Part shown: positions 8,403 through 17,174 of the stretch, one piece after another
Layout: each line of letters begins with the position of its first letter
Position numbering within the stretch: the first letter of the stretch is position 1
Assembly: GCA_934272745.1 (NCBI GenBank)
Contig: CAKQSI010000003.1
Coordinates: forward strand, 25,580-89,579
Length of the DNA: 64,000 nt
Source of the DNA: an uncultured Clostridia bacterium
GTDB lineage: Bacteria; Bacillota; Clostridia; Christensenellales; Borkfalkiaceae
Reading direction: 5' to 3'
Made by a program: the position numbers and the translations under genes
Notes under the pieces: generated by a model
What the model was told of the DNA's origin: nothing
Database searches by the model: none
The model's input: the letters and a program-made list of their open reading frames with translations, nothing else

Positions 8403-10391
8403 ATGAACGTCATTCGCATGATCGGTTGGGAAAAAATTTATCCGGAAGAGATCGCGGCGTTAAAAGCCGCTCCCGGCGCCGCGGACGAAGTCTGGCTGGG
8501 CGTTTACGGCTATTCCGCGCCCGAAGAACACGAAAAACGGGCAAAAGACTTTGCATGGCACAAGGAGATCGCAGAAAAAGCCGGTTTCCGCGTGGTGTTT
8601 GAAATGGGTTCCACCTTAGGACACGTTCCGGAAATGCCGGAAACCGAGGTCACCAAAAACTTCCGCAAAATGGTAGGTTTGCACGGCGAAAGTATGCCGG
8701 GCGCGTTCTGTCCCCGCGGCGAAAACCTGCTCCGCTACCAGACGGCGGTGGTAAAACGGTACATGCGCACCCGCCCCTTTGCCATGATGATCGACGACGA
8801 TATGCGGCTGGAATTCCGCAACGGGATCGGTTACGGTTGCTTTTGCAAGGAATGCGTGCGGCTGTTCAACCGGAACTACGGCTACGATCTCCCGCGGGAG
8901 GAAATCGAGGTAAAGTTCGTTTCCGACCCTGCGTTCCGCAAAAAGTATATCGAACACAACCGCGCCGGCATGGCGGATTACGCCTACGCTTTGGCTTCCG
9001 CCGCGCACGAGGTGGCGCCGGACGCTTTTGTCGGGTTTGAAAACTGCTTTCTTGGCGCGCATAACGGCGGCAACCTCAACCATATTTTTGACGCCCTGCA
9101 CCGTGCGACGGGCAAGCCCGTCTTTTCGCGCGCCGGCGCGTTTTACTATAAGGACGTTTCCCCGCGCGACGTGCTGGATAAAGTATTGAATATTTCTTAC
9201 CAGAACACGCAGCTTCCGCCGTACGTTGCCGTGCGCCGTCCGGAAATCGAAAACACCGACAACACGTCTATGGGCAAATCCGTGCGCGGCACGATGATGG
9301 AAGCGGAGCTGAACTTGGCGTTCGGTTGCACGGGGACTTCTTTTCACATGGTGGGGCAGGAGTCGGAGCCCCTTTCGTACGAAAATCGTTATTTCAAGGC
9401 GCTTTCCGCGGAGCGGAAGTATTTTGAAAAGATCAAAGAACTTGCCTCCCGCACGCGCGTGGACGGGCTACGCCCCGCCCTGTTCGAGGACGCGTATTTG
9501 CTGGATTACGTCACCGAAAACGAGTACCGTCATGCCGAAAACAAGGACGCGCTGTCTTACCGCTGGGCGGACGTCCCCAAGGAACGCGGCAGGGAACTTT
9601 TACAGATCGGCATGCCCCTTTCTTATGAGGGAACCGCCTTTTTGCTGCACCCGGACATGGTGCCGTACCTTTCGGACGGCGACGTGGAACTGCTGCTGAA
9701 AAGCCGGGTTCTGACCGACGGCAGTGCGGTTTCCGGACTGATTGACCGCGGGTACGGGCAGGAATTCCCGCTTTTTGCAAGAGAAAACGCACCTGCCTCC
9801 CTTAACGAAACCTATATCGAGCAGGAAACGAGTAACGGCATTTCCATGCGCGGGCATACGGACGGATTCTGCGGTAACCGCTTCTCCGATTTTTTGATAG
9901 AAAAAGGGCAGATTTTGGACACCGCAGCGCTTGCGGTGAGAAAATTCGGAGCAGTTCCGTTGGCAATTTCCGAGGACGGCAGAACGACCGCCGCGTTGTT
10001 TACCACCGCTTCGGGCGGGGTGTGGGGCGCTGCAGGCAGTTCGCCTTTCAATATTTTTATGAACGTTGCCAAACGTCGGTTTCTGCTGAACCTTGCGGAT
10101 AAGGTGTCGGGCGGGCTGTCCGCATTGCTGCTTTCTTCCGAGCAGGCGGTCATCGTGCCGCGCGTGACGGCGGACGGAAAGTTTGCCGGCGTCTTTACGC
10201 ACAGCGTCACCCTTTCGGATAGTGAAGAATTGACCTATCTCGTACGCCGCCCCGCAAGCCTTTGCTTTGTGCAGTACACGAGCGAGGGCGACCGGCAGGA
10301 ACTGCGCTTTGAAAAGCAGGGCGAGGACGAATATCTGGTGTTTGCTCCGGCGCTGCGGGCTTACCACAGCACACTGATCGTGTGCGAGTAG
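8403..10391 (+). CDS. Putative glycoside-hydrolase-like protein (TIM-barrel type)
   Basis: 662 residues, ATG at 8403 after a GGAG-like site. No signal peptide, so probably cytoplasmic. Residues ~120-220 contain FAMMIDDDMRLE followed by a CFCKECVRLFNRNYG cluster that resembles the Cys-containing segment of beta-galactosidase-like clan A enzymes, and a later FGCTGTSFHM stretch. The C-terminal third (LTYLVRRPASLCF, HSTLIVCE) looks like a beta-sandwich accessory domain. I cannot assign a family or substrate. It is transcribed alone: own promoter at 8166 and a terminator at 10630-10667. No sugar transporter adjoins it. Confidence 0.75.
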   Translation: MNVIRMIGWEKIYPEEIAALKAAPGAADEVWLGVYGYSAPEEHEKRAKDFAWHKEIAEKAGFRVVFEMGSTLGHVPEMPETEVTKNFRKMVGLHGESMPGAFCPRGENLLRYQTAVVKRYMRTRPFAMMIDDDMRLEFRNGIGYGCFCKECVRLFNRNYGYDLPREEIEVKFVSDPAFRKKYIEHNRAGMADYAYALASAAHEVAPDAFVGFENCFLGAHNGGNLNHIFDALHRATGKPVFSRAGAFYYKDVSPRDVLDKVLNISYQNTQLPPYVAVRRPEIENTDNTSMGKSVRGTMMEAELNLAFGCTGTSFHMVGQESEPLSYENRYFKALSAERKYFEKIKELASRTRVDGLRPALFEDAYLLDYVTENEYRHAENKDALSYRWADVPKERGRELLQIGMPLSYEGTAFLLHPDMVPYLSDGDVELLLKSRVLTDGSAVSGLIDRGYGQEFPLFARENAPASLNETYIEQETSNGISMRGHTDGFCGNRFSDFLIEKGQILDTAALAVRKFGAVPLAISEDGRTTAALFTTASGGVWGAAGSSPFNIFMNVAKRRFLLNLADKVSGGLSALLLSSEQAVIVPRVTADGKFAGVFTHSVTLSDSEELTYLVRRPASLCFVQYTSEGDRQELRFEKQGEDEYLVFAPALRAYHSTLIVCE

Positions 10392-10619
10392 GGCGGCTTG
10401 TTCGGGTGACGAAGGCAGCTTTTGAGGCGGCGTAAGGCTCGGATTGCGTAAGGCTTGGGCGGTTTAGTTTAGTTGCGTGCGGCTGAGCGGCGGTTGAACA
10501 AGGGCGCCGCCACGGAAATTGCGGAATGGCGATGAGAGGATAAAGAGCCGAAAGGTTTATGTCTGCAAAGCCGGGTACGGTTTTCCGCATCCCCAAATCA
10601 AACACTCGATAAAAAAGAA

Positions 10620-10648
10620 TAGACAAGCGAGCCGTTTCCTGCTATAAT
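10620..10648 (+). promoter_or_regulatory. Promoter TAGACA-17-TATAAT, likely for mnmA
   Basis: TAGACA at 10620-10625 and perfect TATAAT at 10643-10648, 17-bp spacer. The -10 lies in the loop of a perfect 12-bp inverted repeat (10630-10641 with 10651-10662). Confidence 0.65.
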
Positions 10649-10667
10649 GTCAGGAAACGGCTTTTTT
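10630..10667 (+). terminator. Intrinsic terminator overlapping the mnmA promoter
   Basis: AGCCGTTTCCTG pairs with CAGGAAACGGCT (12 bp, 9-nt loop) and runs into TTTTTT at 10662-10667. It would end the glycoside-hydrolase-like transcript. The same inverted repeat brackets the -10, so it could alternatively be an operator. Confidence 0.7.
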
Positions 10668-10871
10668 CGCAAAACCGCAGATTGAAGATTCCGTTCCTTA
10701 TCGCAAACTGCCGGAAAGGGAATTCGCGCTGATTTTTACTCGCAAAACTGCGGGCAGGAAAGAAAAATCCGCCCTGAAAACAAAGGGAAAATCCCCTTGC
10801 GGTGACGAATTTTAACATACGCACGGCAAAAACGGAACTTGCTTAGGGGTAAAATCCCGGGAGGAGAACTT

Positions 10872-11954
10872 ATGGCAAAACGGGTTGTGATCGGTATGAG
10901 CGGCGGCGTAGACAGCAGCGTCGCGGCGATTCTGTTAAAAGAACAGGGCTACGACGTCGTGGGTCTGTTTATGCAGAATTGGGAAGAAACCGACAATTCC
11001 GGCTGTTGCACGGCAGAAGAGGACTATGCCGACGTCCGCCGCGTTTGCGCCAGAATCGGCATTCCGTACTATTCGGTCAACTTCTCCAAACAATATATGG
11101 ATCGCGTTTTTTCCTACTTCTTGCAGGAATATGCCGCCGGCAGAACGCCCAACCCCGACGTGCTGTGCAATCGTGAGATCAAGTTCGGACCCTTTAAGGA
11201 ATACGCAATGGAAATGGGCGCGGATTTTATCGCGACCGGGCATTATTGCGATATTTCGCACGAGGGCGGCGTGCATACGCTGTTGAAAGCCGCCGATCAG
11301 AATAAAGATCAGACCTATTTTTTGAATCAACTTTCTCAAAAACAACTGGAAAACGTCCTGTTCCCGCTCGGCAAACTGCAAAAACCCGAAGTCCGCAAAA
11401 TTGCGGAGCATTACGGGCTTGCCACCGCCGAAAAAAAGGACAGCACGGGCATTTGTTTTATCGGCGAGCGGAATTTCCGTAAATTTCTGTCCGAATACCT
11501 TCCCGCAAAGCCGGGCGAAATCCGCTCGGTGGACGGCAAAATGCTCGGCACGCACCTCGGTTTGATGTATTACACGCTGGGGCAGCGCAAAGGTCTTGGC
11601 ATCGGCGGGCAGAAAAACGACGAGGGCAGATGGTTCGTTGTGGAAAAGGACATGAAAAACAACGTCCTTGTCGTGGCGCACGGGGACGAGTCGCTTCTTT
11701 ACTCCGACGCGCTCGAAACGGGTGTAATCAACTGGATCCCTAAGGTGCCGGAAGAACGGAATTTCGACTGCTTTGCAAAGTTCCGCTACCGTCAGGAAGA
11801 ACAGAAAGTCAACGTCACGGTGCTCGAAAACGGTACTACGTACGTGCGTTTTTACGACAAACAGCGCGCCGTCACCCCCGGGCAGTTCTGCGTATTTTAC
11901 GACGAAACGCGCTGCCTCGGCGGCGGCGTGATCGAGCGGGCGATCCGGCTGTAA
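10872..11954 (+). CDS. mnmA: tRNA-specific 2-thiouridylase MnmA
   Basis: 360 residues. Start set at ATG 10872 because GGGAGGAG lies just upstream and the family begins here (MAKRVVIGMSGG); an open frame extends further upstream but lacks a site. It makes the 2-thiouridine at position 34 of Lys, Glu and Gln tRNAs, using persulfide sulfur. Visible: the ATP-binding SGGVDSS at residues 10-16, the nucleophile Cys99 in PDVLCNREIKF, and the sulfur-carrying Cys195 in STGICFIGER. Full length for the family. The sulfurtransferase partner is not in the window. Confidence 0.97.
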   Translation: MAKRVVIGMSGGVDSSVAAILLKEQGYDVVGLFMQNWEETDNSGCCTAEEDYADVRRVCARIGIPYYSVNFSKQYMDRVFSYFLQEYAAGRTPNPDVLCNREIKFGPFKEYAMEMGADFIATGHYCDISHEGGVHTLLKAADQNKDQTYFLNQLSQKQLENVLFPLGKLQKPEVRKIAEHYGLATAEKKDSTGICFIGERNFRKFLSEYLPAKPGEIRSVDGKMLGTHLGLMYYTLGQRKGLGIGGQKNDEGRWFVVEKDMKNNVLVVAHGDESLLYSDALETGVINWIPKVPEERNFDCFAKFRYRQEEQKVNVTVLENGTTYVRFYDKQRAVTPGQFCVFYDETRCLGGGVIERAIRL

Positions 11955-12185
11955 CGCCTGTAAGGGGAATTTCGCCCGTAACGGTTTTTCGGCTGTAACG
12001 CGATATTTTTCTTTTACATAGGATAGAAAGAAAGATTTTGCTTCCGGCGGATATCAAAAAAGATCTTGCTTCCGTCGGGCGAAAAAGCTTCGCTGCCGCG
12101 CACCGCTGTTTTCACCGATTTCTCCGGAAACGGCAGGAAAATCTCCTTCCGTTCCCTACCGATAAAAACCAAACGAAGATAAAAA

Positions 12186-13502
12186 ATGAAACTGAATTTC
12201 AAGCACACAAAAATCGTATGTTACGTTTCGTACGTCACGCAGGCGGCGGTATGCTGTATCGCCTCTCTGCTGTTTTCGGCGTTCGAGGCGGAATTTTCGC
12301 TTTCCCTCACCAAACTCAGCATGATCGTCGTGGTCAACTTCGTCTGCCAGATGACGATTGACCTGCTTTCCGCAAAATTCCTCGGCAAGATGGGGTACCG
12401 CGCGGCGGTGATTCTGTCTTCGGCGCTGTCCGCGGCGGGACTGCTGCTTTTGGGACTTTTGCCCTACGTTATGAACCCCTTTGCGGGAATTTTAATCGCG
12501 GTTGCCTGTTATTCGGCGGGCGGCGGATTCGTGGACGCCGTCGTCAGTCCCGTGATCGAGGATATTCCGTCCGAACACAAGGCTTCCGAAATGAGCCTGC
12601 TGCACTCCTTTTTCTGCTGGGGGACGGTGTTTGTCATTCTGCTTGCTACCGGCTATTTTGCGCTGTTTTCTACCAAAAACTGGCGGTTTTTGCCCATGAC
12701 TTTGGCGACTATTCCGCTGTTTACGCTGGTCGCGTTTTGCAAAATCCCCCTTCCCGAGATTTCGGAAGAAGCGCGTTCTTCCCGCCTGATCGACCTGTTT
12801 AAGGCGCCGGTATTCTATTTGCTGCTGTGCCTGATGGCGTTTTCCGGGGCGGCGGAACAACTCATGAGCCAGTGGGCGTCGTTCTTTGCAGAAAAGGGAC
12901 TGGGCGTGTCGAAGGCGGCGGGGGACTTGCTGGGACCCTGCACGTTCGCCGTTTTAATGGGAGTCAGCCGTACCGTTTACGGCGTGAAAGGGCAAAAATT
13001 CCGCCTTTGCCGCGCGCTTTGTCTGTCCGCCGCGCTGTGCGTGGTGTGTTATCTCGTCACCGTATTTGCGCCCGTACCGGTGGTTTCGCTGCTCGGCTGC
13101 GCTATGACCGGTTTTGCGGTGGGCATTTTGTGGCCGGGTTGCGTTTCGGTGGGCGCGAAAAGACTGCCTGCCGGCGGCGCCGGGTTGTTTGCTCTTCTGG
13201 CACTTGCGGGGGACGTCGGCTGTACGTTGGGTCCCGTGCTGGTGGGTTTGGTTTCGGACGCGGTGGAAGGGAAAAACGGCGGCGTGTTTCAAAACTTTTT
13301 AAAAGGCGGCTCGGTGACCGAAATCGCCATGAAGGCGGGCATTTTGGTCGGCATTATTTTCCCGGTGCTGTTCTTTGTTCTGGCGCTGTTTTTGCGGAAA
13401 AAGGAAACCTTGCCCGCGGGATTTGTGGAACTGCCGGAGGAACCCGCTTCGCTTTCCGACAAGAAGGAAGACGCTTCCGTGGGAGAAGACGAGGAAAAAT
13501 AA
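12186..13502 (+). CDS. MFS transporter
   Basis: 438 residues with about 12 hydrophobic segments arranged as two halves, typical of the major facilitator superfamily; the size and the EMSLLHSFFCWG stretch after helix 4 resemble the sugar/FucP-YbjJ-like branch. Substrate unknown. The Shine-Dalgarno before ATG 12186 is weak (GAAG). The last ~35 residues are charged and probably cytoplasmic. It follows mnmA by 231 bp and is convergent with the DUF4349 lipoprotein gene. Confidence 0.88.
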   Translation: MKLNFKHTKIVCYVSYVTQAAVCCIASLLFSAFEAEFSLSLTKLSMIVVVNFVCQMTIDLLSAKFLGKMGYRAAVILSSALSAAGLLLLGLLPYVMNPFAGILIAVACYSAGGGFVDAVVSPVIEDIPSEHKASEMSLLHSFFCWGTVFVILLATGYFALFSTKNWRFLPMTLATIPLFTLVAFCKIPLPEISEEARSSRLIDLFKAPVFYLLLCLMAFSGAAEQLMSQWASFFAEKGLGVSKAAGDLLGPCTFAVLMGVSRTVYGVKGQKFRLCRALCLSAALCVVCYLVTVFAPVPVVSLLGCAMTGFAVGILWPGCVSVGAKRLPAGGAGLFALLALAGDVGCTLGPVLVGLVSDAVEGKNGGVFQNFLKGGSVTEIAMKAGILVGIIFPVLFFVLALFLRKKETLPAGFVELPEEPASLSDKKEDASVGEDEEK

Positions 13503-13721
13503 CGACCGGGAATTGCGGAGGAATGGAGAGAAGCCGTTACTTTTGTGAGGCGGGACTCCCTGTTTGTAAAATCGGAAATTTTCGCCGGTTTTGCGAATTT
13601 TGCGGTTTGGTTGTCGTTTGAAATGCGGCGAAGTTGAAAGCCGCAAATGAGCGGTGCGGGCTTTCTTGCGTGAAATTTATAAAAACATAGGGGACTTCTT
13701 TTATAAAATTTATAAAAACGG

Positions 13722-13766
13722 AGTGGCGCCCGCCGCGGATTTTCCGCGGGGGGCGCCACTTTGTTT
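13722..13766. terminator. Bidirectional terminator after the MFS gene
   Basis: AGTGGCGCC (13722-13730) pairs with GGCGCCACT (13752-13760), and an inner CCGCGG pairs with CCGCGG (13733-13738, 13744-13749). The plus-strand tail is TTGTTTT; on the minus strand the stem is followed by CCGTTTTT. Confidence 0.8.
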
Positions 13767-13881
13767 TATCTTGCCTTTACCGTGCGGACGATTGCCTTCC
13801 TGAAATTGCCGGCAAGTAAAAAATCTGTTGCCTGTACTGCCGTGCAGGATCTAGCGGCACTTTGCAACGTCGATCGCTTTC

Positions 13882-14015
13882 GTAGGGGCGATCATTGATC
13901 GCCCGAAGTTGAGATGTAATCGTAATAAAACAACGGAAAGCAAATATTTTTGCGATTGCAAAAATATTTGAAAACCTTTCAGGGTTTTCGCAAAGCCACG
14001 CTTTGCGCTTTCCGT
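13882..14015. repeat. Structured repeat element, copy 1
   Basis: Begins with the palindromic header GTAGGGGCGATCATTGATCG. An outer stem ACGGAAAGC (13933-13941) / GCTTTCCGT (14007-14015) encloses three hairpins: a 13-bp CAAATATTTTTGC stem with GATT loop (13941-13970), GAAAACC/GGTTTTC (13970-13989) and an 8-bp CGCAAAGC/GCTTTGCG stem (13989-14007). The same plan recurs at 14219. Confidence 0.65.
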
Positions 14016-14145
14016 TTGAAATTGGATAAAATCTTTGACGGTCAAGTTGCGACGTATCCCTAATATGATAAAGCAAGGTCTTAAAAACCTCAAAAAATTC
14101 CTTAAGCGAAAATGACCTTTTGAGATGTTTTTATTGAAAAGCACC

Positions 14146-14176
14146 GGGCGCCCGCAAGTATTTCTTGCGGGCGCCC
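14146..14176. terminator. Perfect 13-bp stem-loop, possible terminator
   Basis: GGGCGCCCGCAAG (14146-14158) pairs with CTTGCGGGCGCCC (14164-14176) around TATTT. The U-tract is poor on both strands (minus side: GGTGCTTTTC), so it may be a weak terminator for the minus-strand DUF4349 gene or part of the repeat elements around it. Confidence 0.5.
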
Positions 14177-14218
14177 CTGTGTAACGTTTAGGGTGTCTGA
14201 AAAATATTGACAAAATTT

Positions 14219-14343
14219 GTAGGGGCGATCATCGATCGCCCGCAGTAAAAATCCGACCGATTTATTACGGGAAGCAAATTTTGAAAGGGTTCAAAATTTG
14301 CTTGTGCCGCGCTCCGCAAGACCGTCGTTTTGCGCTTCCCGTA
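14219..14343. repeat. Structured repeat element, copy 2
   Basis: Starts with the header GTAGGGGCGATCATCGATCG. Outer stem TACGGGAAGC (14266-14275) / GCTTCCCGTA (14334-14343); inner 12-bp hairpin GCAAATTTTGAA/TTCAAAATTTGC with loop AGGG (14274-14301); last hairpin CGCAAGAC/GTTTTGCG (14315-14334). The fold matches copy 1, with paired substitutions in two stems. Confidence 0.65.
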
Positions 14344-14442
14344 AAAAGTTATCGGTTTTGCTTGTACAAACTTTCAGGTCGTCCGGAAAGCAAAGTCGTG
14401 CCGAAACGGCGTAAGGGTTACCTTTTGCGTAAGGTGCCCGTC

Positions 14443-15438
14443 TTATTTTTCGTCCGGGCGATCGTTCGGCGCGTAAGGGTTACCTTTTGCGTAAGGGTTG
14501 CCGCTTTGGGGCTGATCGGGCGCAACTCGCGCGGCGTTTGTTCCGGGCGCGGCGTTCGGCGATGCGGATTGCGCAGGGGCTTCTCCGGTCGTGCCGGATG
14601 CGGTCGTCATTCCGGCGCCTTCAGTCACCGGGCGGGCGGCGGCAAGCGCAGCCTGCTTTTCGGCGCGTTTCTTTCTTCTTTTCTTTCCGGTAAACACAAT
14701 AATCAGTACGACGGGTACCGCGATGACGGCAACCGGCAACAGGAAGACGACGGCGTTCACCAAAAATAAGAAGACGTTTTTGACGAAATTCCAGCCGCTG
14801 AGGAAGGCTTCCTTGATCTCGATTTTGGCAGACGTATTGCCGTTTTCGATCACCGTAACCGAAATGCGGCTGTAATCGATGCGGTCGTCGTAGTCGTTTA
14901 ACTTCGCTTCGATTTCGCTTAAAGAGGCTTCGATTTCGGCAAGTTGCGGTAAAATATATTTCACGATGGTTTCGCTGCTTTCGGCTTCCATCAGGGCTAA
15001 CAGACGGGTGCGTTCGGCAAGCAACGCCTCTCTTTTTCTGGTGAGGGAACCATACGCGTCGGTGACGTCTTCCGCCGTCTGCGACAGGGAAGAAACCTTT
15101 CCCGCGCCCGAAAGCGAACCGAGAAACGCGTCGAATTCGGTAGTTTTTACGCGCAGAACGAGGTACGCGCGGTCGTCGTACACGGTGCGGCTTTCCAGAT
15201 AACTCCCCTCGGGAAGCAGCGCCGTAACGGCGTCCACGCCCGCGCTCACTTCTTTTACCGAAAGGGTGAGGGAGGCGGAGTAAACGATTTTCCGGTCGCC
15301 GGAAGCGGAAACAAATCCGCCGGTTTTGCCCGCGGAGCCGTTGCCGTCATTCGGCGCGCCTTTTCCGCAACCGGTAAAAAGAACGGTCAATAGAAGCAAA
15401 AGTACCGTAACAGCGGTAAACAACTTGCGTTTTTTCAT
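14443..15438 (-). CDS. DUF4349 lipoprotein
   Basis: 331 residues on the minus strand with an AGGAGG site before ATG. N-terminal lipoprotein signal with lipobox LFTGC (Cys near residue 24). The body matches the DUF4349 layout: a beta-rich domain (IVYSASLTLSVKEV...YLVLRVKTTEFDAFL), an alpha-helical coiled segment (residues ~125-185, LTRKREALLAERTRLLALME), a short beta strand with SRISVTV, and a transmembrane helix near residues 220-250 followed by a basic KKRRKK stretch. The last ~70 residues are A/G/P-rich with a repeated GNPYA. Such proteins sit on the outer face of the membrane; their role is unclear. Confidence 0.85.
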   Translation of the reverse strand: MKKRKLFTAVTVLLLLLTVLFTGCGKGAPNDGNGSAGKTGGFVSASGDRKIVYSASLTLSVKEVSAGVDAVTALLPEGSYLESRTVYDDRAYLVLRVKTTEFDAFLGSLSGAGKVSSLSQTAEDVTDAYGSLTRKREALLAERTRLLALMEAESSETIVKYILPQLAEIEASLSEIEAKLNDYDDRIDYSRISVTVIENGNTSAKIEIKEAFLSGWNFVKNVFLFLVNAVVFLLPVAVIAVPVVLIIVFTGKKRRKKRAEKQAALAAARPVTEGAGMTTASGTTGEAPAQSASPNAAPGTNAARVAPDQPQSGNPYAKGNPYAPNDRPDEK

Positions 15439-16051
15439 AATTCCCTCCTGTGTTGGGTCGTGCCCGAAAACGGGTGAATAAAATCCCGGCGTTTATTATA
15501 TTGTAAGGCAAAGGACACGTTTTGTCAAGGGGAAGGCGCTTTTTCTGCGGAAAGCGGACGACTAACCGAAAAAACGGGCAATGGCGACCGACTATTTCGG
15601 GGAGAGAATAACCGCTTGAGAAAGCGGCGGGTCGGGACGACCGACCGTTTCGCAAACGGACGATTGCCCGGAAAACGCAGGAGGGCGACAGCGACCTGCA
15701 ATTCAGGGCAACACCCTGAAAAAGCGGCGCGCCCGGCGACCTTTCTTCGTGTTTTCCCGGAGAGAAAATCTTCCGCTTGCCGTTCTATTGTGGTACGCCT
15801 CGGCATAAAGTAAAGGCAGAAAGCGCACGGCGCAAGTCAGGCTGGAGTGCCCGGCACGACGGGCGCGCGGTTTCCGGTGCAAAGCAGGGGATAGAGTAAA
15901 ACAAGGGAAAATCCGGAATATCACGCCCCGCAGACACGGCAAAAGCATGCGGCAAACGTCACAGGGAAAGACAAATTCGACAAAAATCGCGCTCTTTTTC
16001 CAAAGGTTACGAAAATCTGCGCTCATCCGTCTGCTATAATGAGGAGGAAAT
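15439..16051. other. Divergent intergenic region, 613 bp
   Basis: Holds the minus-strand promoter for the DUF4349 gene (15500-15528). The remainder, 15540-16030, is G+C-rich with scattered CGACCGAC-like words; I see no gene, RNA or clear plus-strand promoter there. Confidence 0.5.
15500..15528 (-). promoter_or_regulatory. Minus-strand promoter TTGACA-17-TACAAT
   Basis: On the minus strand, TTGACA (15528-15523) and TACAAT (15505-15500) are separated by 17 bp and lie about 60 bp upstream of the DUF4349 lipoprotein start. Confidence 0.75.
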
Positions 16052-16816
16052 ATGAAAATTCTCGTCGCAAAGCGGAATACGCTGTTTTTGGGGGCGGCGC
16101 TTCTTCTTTCGTTCGTCCTTTCGGTCTGGGCGCTGTCCGCGTCCGGCGCCTACGCGGTGTTCTACAATCGCACCGTGCGCGAACTGCCCATTTATTCGGT
16201 GGAACGCGAAGAAAAGGTGGTGGCGATCACGTTCGACGCCGCCTGGGGAACCGAACACACCGACGAAATTTTAACCCGTCTTGCGGAAAAAAACGTCAAA
16301 GCGACCTTTTTTCTGGTGGAATTCTGGACGAAAAAGTATCCGGATTACGTCAAAAAGATTGCGGAAGCTGGTCATGCGATCGGTACCCACTCGGCAACGC
16401 ACGGGCATATGAGCAAGATGAGCGAAGCGGTTATTCAGAAGGAACTTTCCACTTCTTCCGCGGCGATCACGGAGATTACGGGGCAGTCCGTCACGCTCTT
16501 CCGCCCGCCGTACGGCGATTATAACGACCGGCTGATGAAAACTGCGAAAAGTATGGGGCTGTATTCCATTCAGTGGGACGTGGACAGTCTGGACTGGAAA
16601 GATCTTTCCGCGGGCGATATCGCAAAGCGCGTGGTGCCCAAAGTCAAAAACGGGTCGATCGTTCTTTGTCACAACAACGGCAAGCATACGGCGGAAGCGC
16701 TCCCCGTGATTTTAGAAGCGCTGCAAAACGCCGGTTACCGCTTTGTGACGGTGGAAGAACTGATTTATAAAGAGAACTATCAGATGGACGCAAACGGCAG
16801 GCAGTTTCCCGCTTAG
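16052..16816 (+). CDS. PdaB-like polysaccharide deacetylase
   Basis: 254 residues after a GAGGAGG site. One N-terminal hydrophobic segment (residues ~9-30) exports or anchors it. The NodB homology domain shows the expected motifs in order: ITFDAAWG (metal/catalytic Asp), HSATHGHM (metal-binding His pair), RPPYGDYN, the LDWKD region, and VLCHNN in place of the usual LxHD/H. It is close in length and motif spelling to the PdaB/YlxY branch found in Firmicutes, which acts on cell-wall or spore polysaccharide; the exact substrate is unknown. Stands alone. Confidence 0.9.
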   Translation: MKILVAKRNTLFLGAALLLSFVLSVWALSASGAYAVFYNRTVRELPIYSVEREEKVVAITFDAAWGTEHTDEILTRLAEKNVKATFFLVEFWTKKYPDYVKKIAEAGHAIGTHSATHGHMSKMSEAVIQKELSTSSAAITEITGQSVTLFRPPYGDYNDRLMKTAKSMGLYSIQWDVDSLDWKDLSAGDIAKRVVPKVKNGSIVLCHNNGKHTAEALPVILEALQNAGYRFVTVEELIYKENYQMDANGRQFPA

Positions 16817-17174
16817 AGAAGCGGCGCGCAACCGGTATCTGCCCGCAAGGGGCGGCAGAACCCGCCGCGGGCGCAAAACGTGGCGGGACTTCCCGCCGGG
16901 CAAGAAATAAGCCCGACGGGCAAGAAATAAGCCCGCCGGGCAATCCGCCCGCGCAAAAGCGTACCGCTGCGGCAGGATTTCCGCAAGGGCGGAAACTTTC
17001 ACCCATATAAACCCGCCATCGAGTGGCAGAAATTTTATCCCTATAAACCCGTCCGCGTGCCGAAAAACGCGGGACGTACCATGAAAAACAAAACGGGAAC
17101 GCGTTTCCCGAACAAGAAAGCCGAAGCGTGAAAAAAGAAAAAACGGCGCTTCGATAAAAAACGGAGGAGAGAAA
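16817..17174. other. Intergenic region, 358 bp, with a 20-bp direct repeat
   Basis: A 20-bp unit beginning GGGCAAGAAATAAGCCCG occurs twice near 16898-16937, each unit able to form a GGGC/GCCC hairpin. ATAAACCC(G) words recur at 17008 and 17043. No gene or clear promoter seen. Confidence 0.55.

Larger units (their letters stand above)
10392..10871. other. Intergenic region, 480 bp
   Basis: Besides the superimposed terminator and promoter at 10620-10667 I see short GTAAGGCT(C/T)GG repeats near 10431-10460 and no coding signal. The roughly 200 bp between the putative transcription start (~10655) and mnmA have no recognised riboswitch. Confidence 0.5.
13503..14442. other. Convergent intergenic region, 940 bp
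   Basis: Lies between two genes that converge. It contains a bidirectional terminator (13722-13766), two related structured repeat elements (13882-14015 and 14219-14343) and a perfect stem-loop between them (14146-14176). No coding sequence supported. Confidence 0.7.

Noticed and set aside
16035..16040. TATAAT as promoter for the polysaccharide deacetylase
   Set aside because: No -35 at 16-18 bp, and initiation there would remove the clear GAGGAGG ribosome-binding site.
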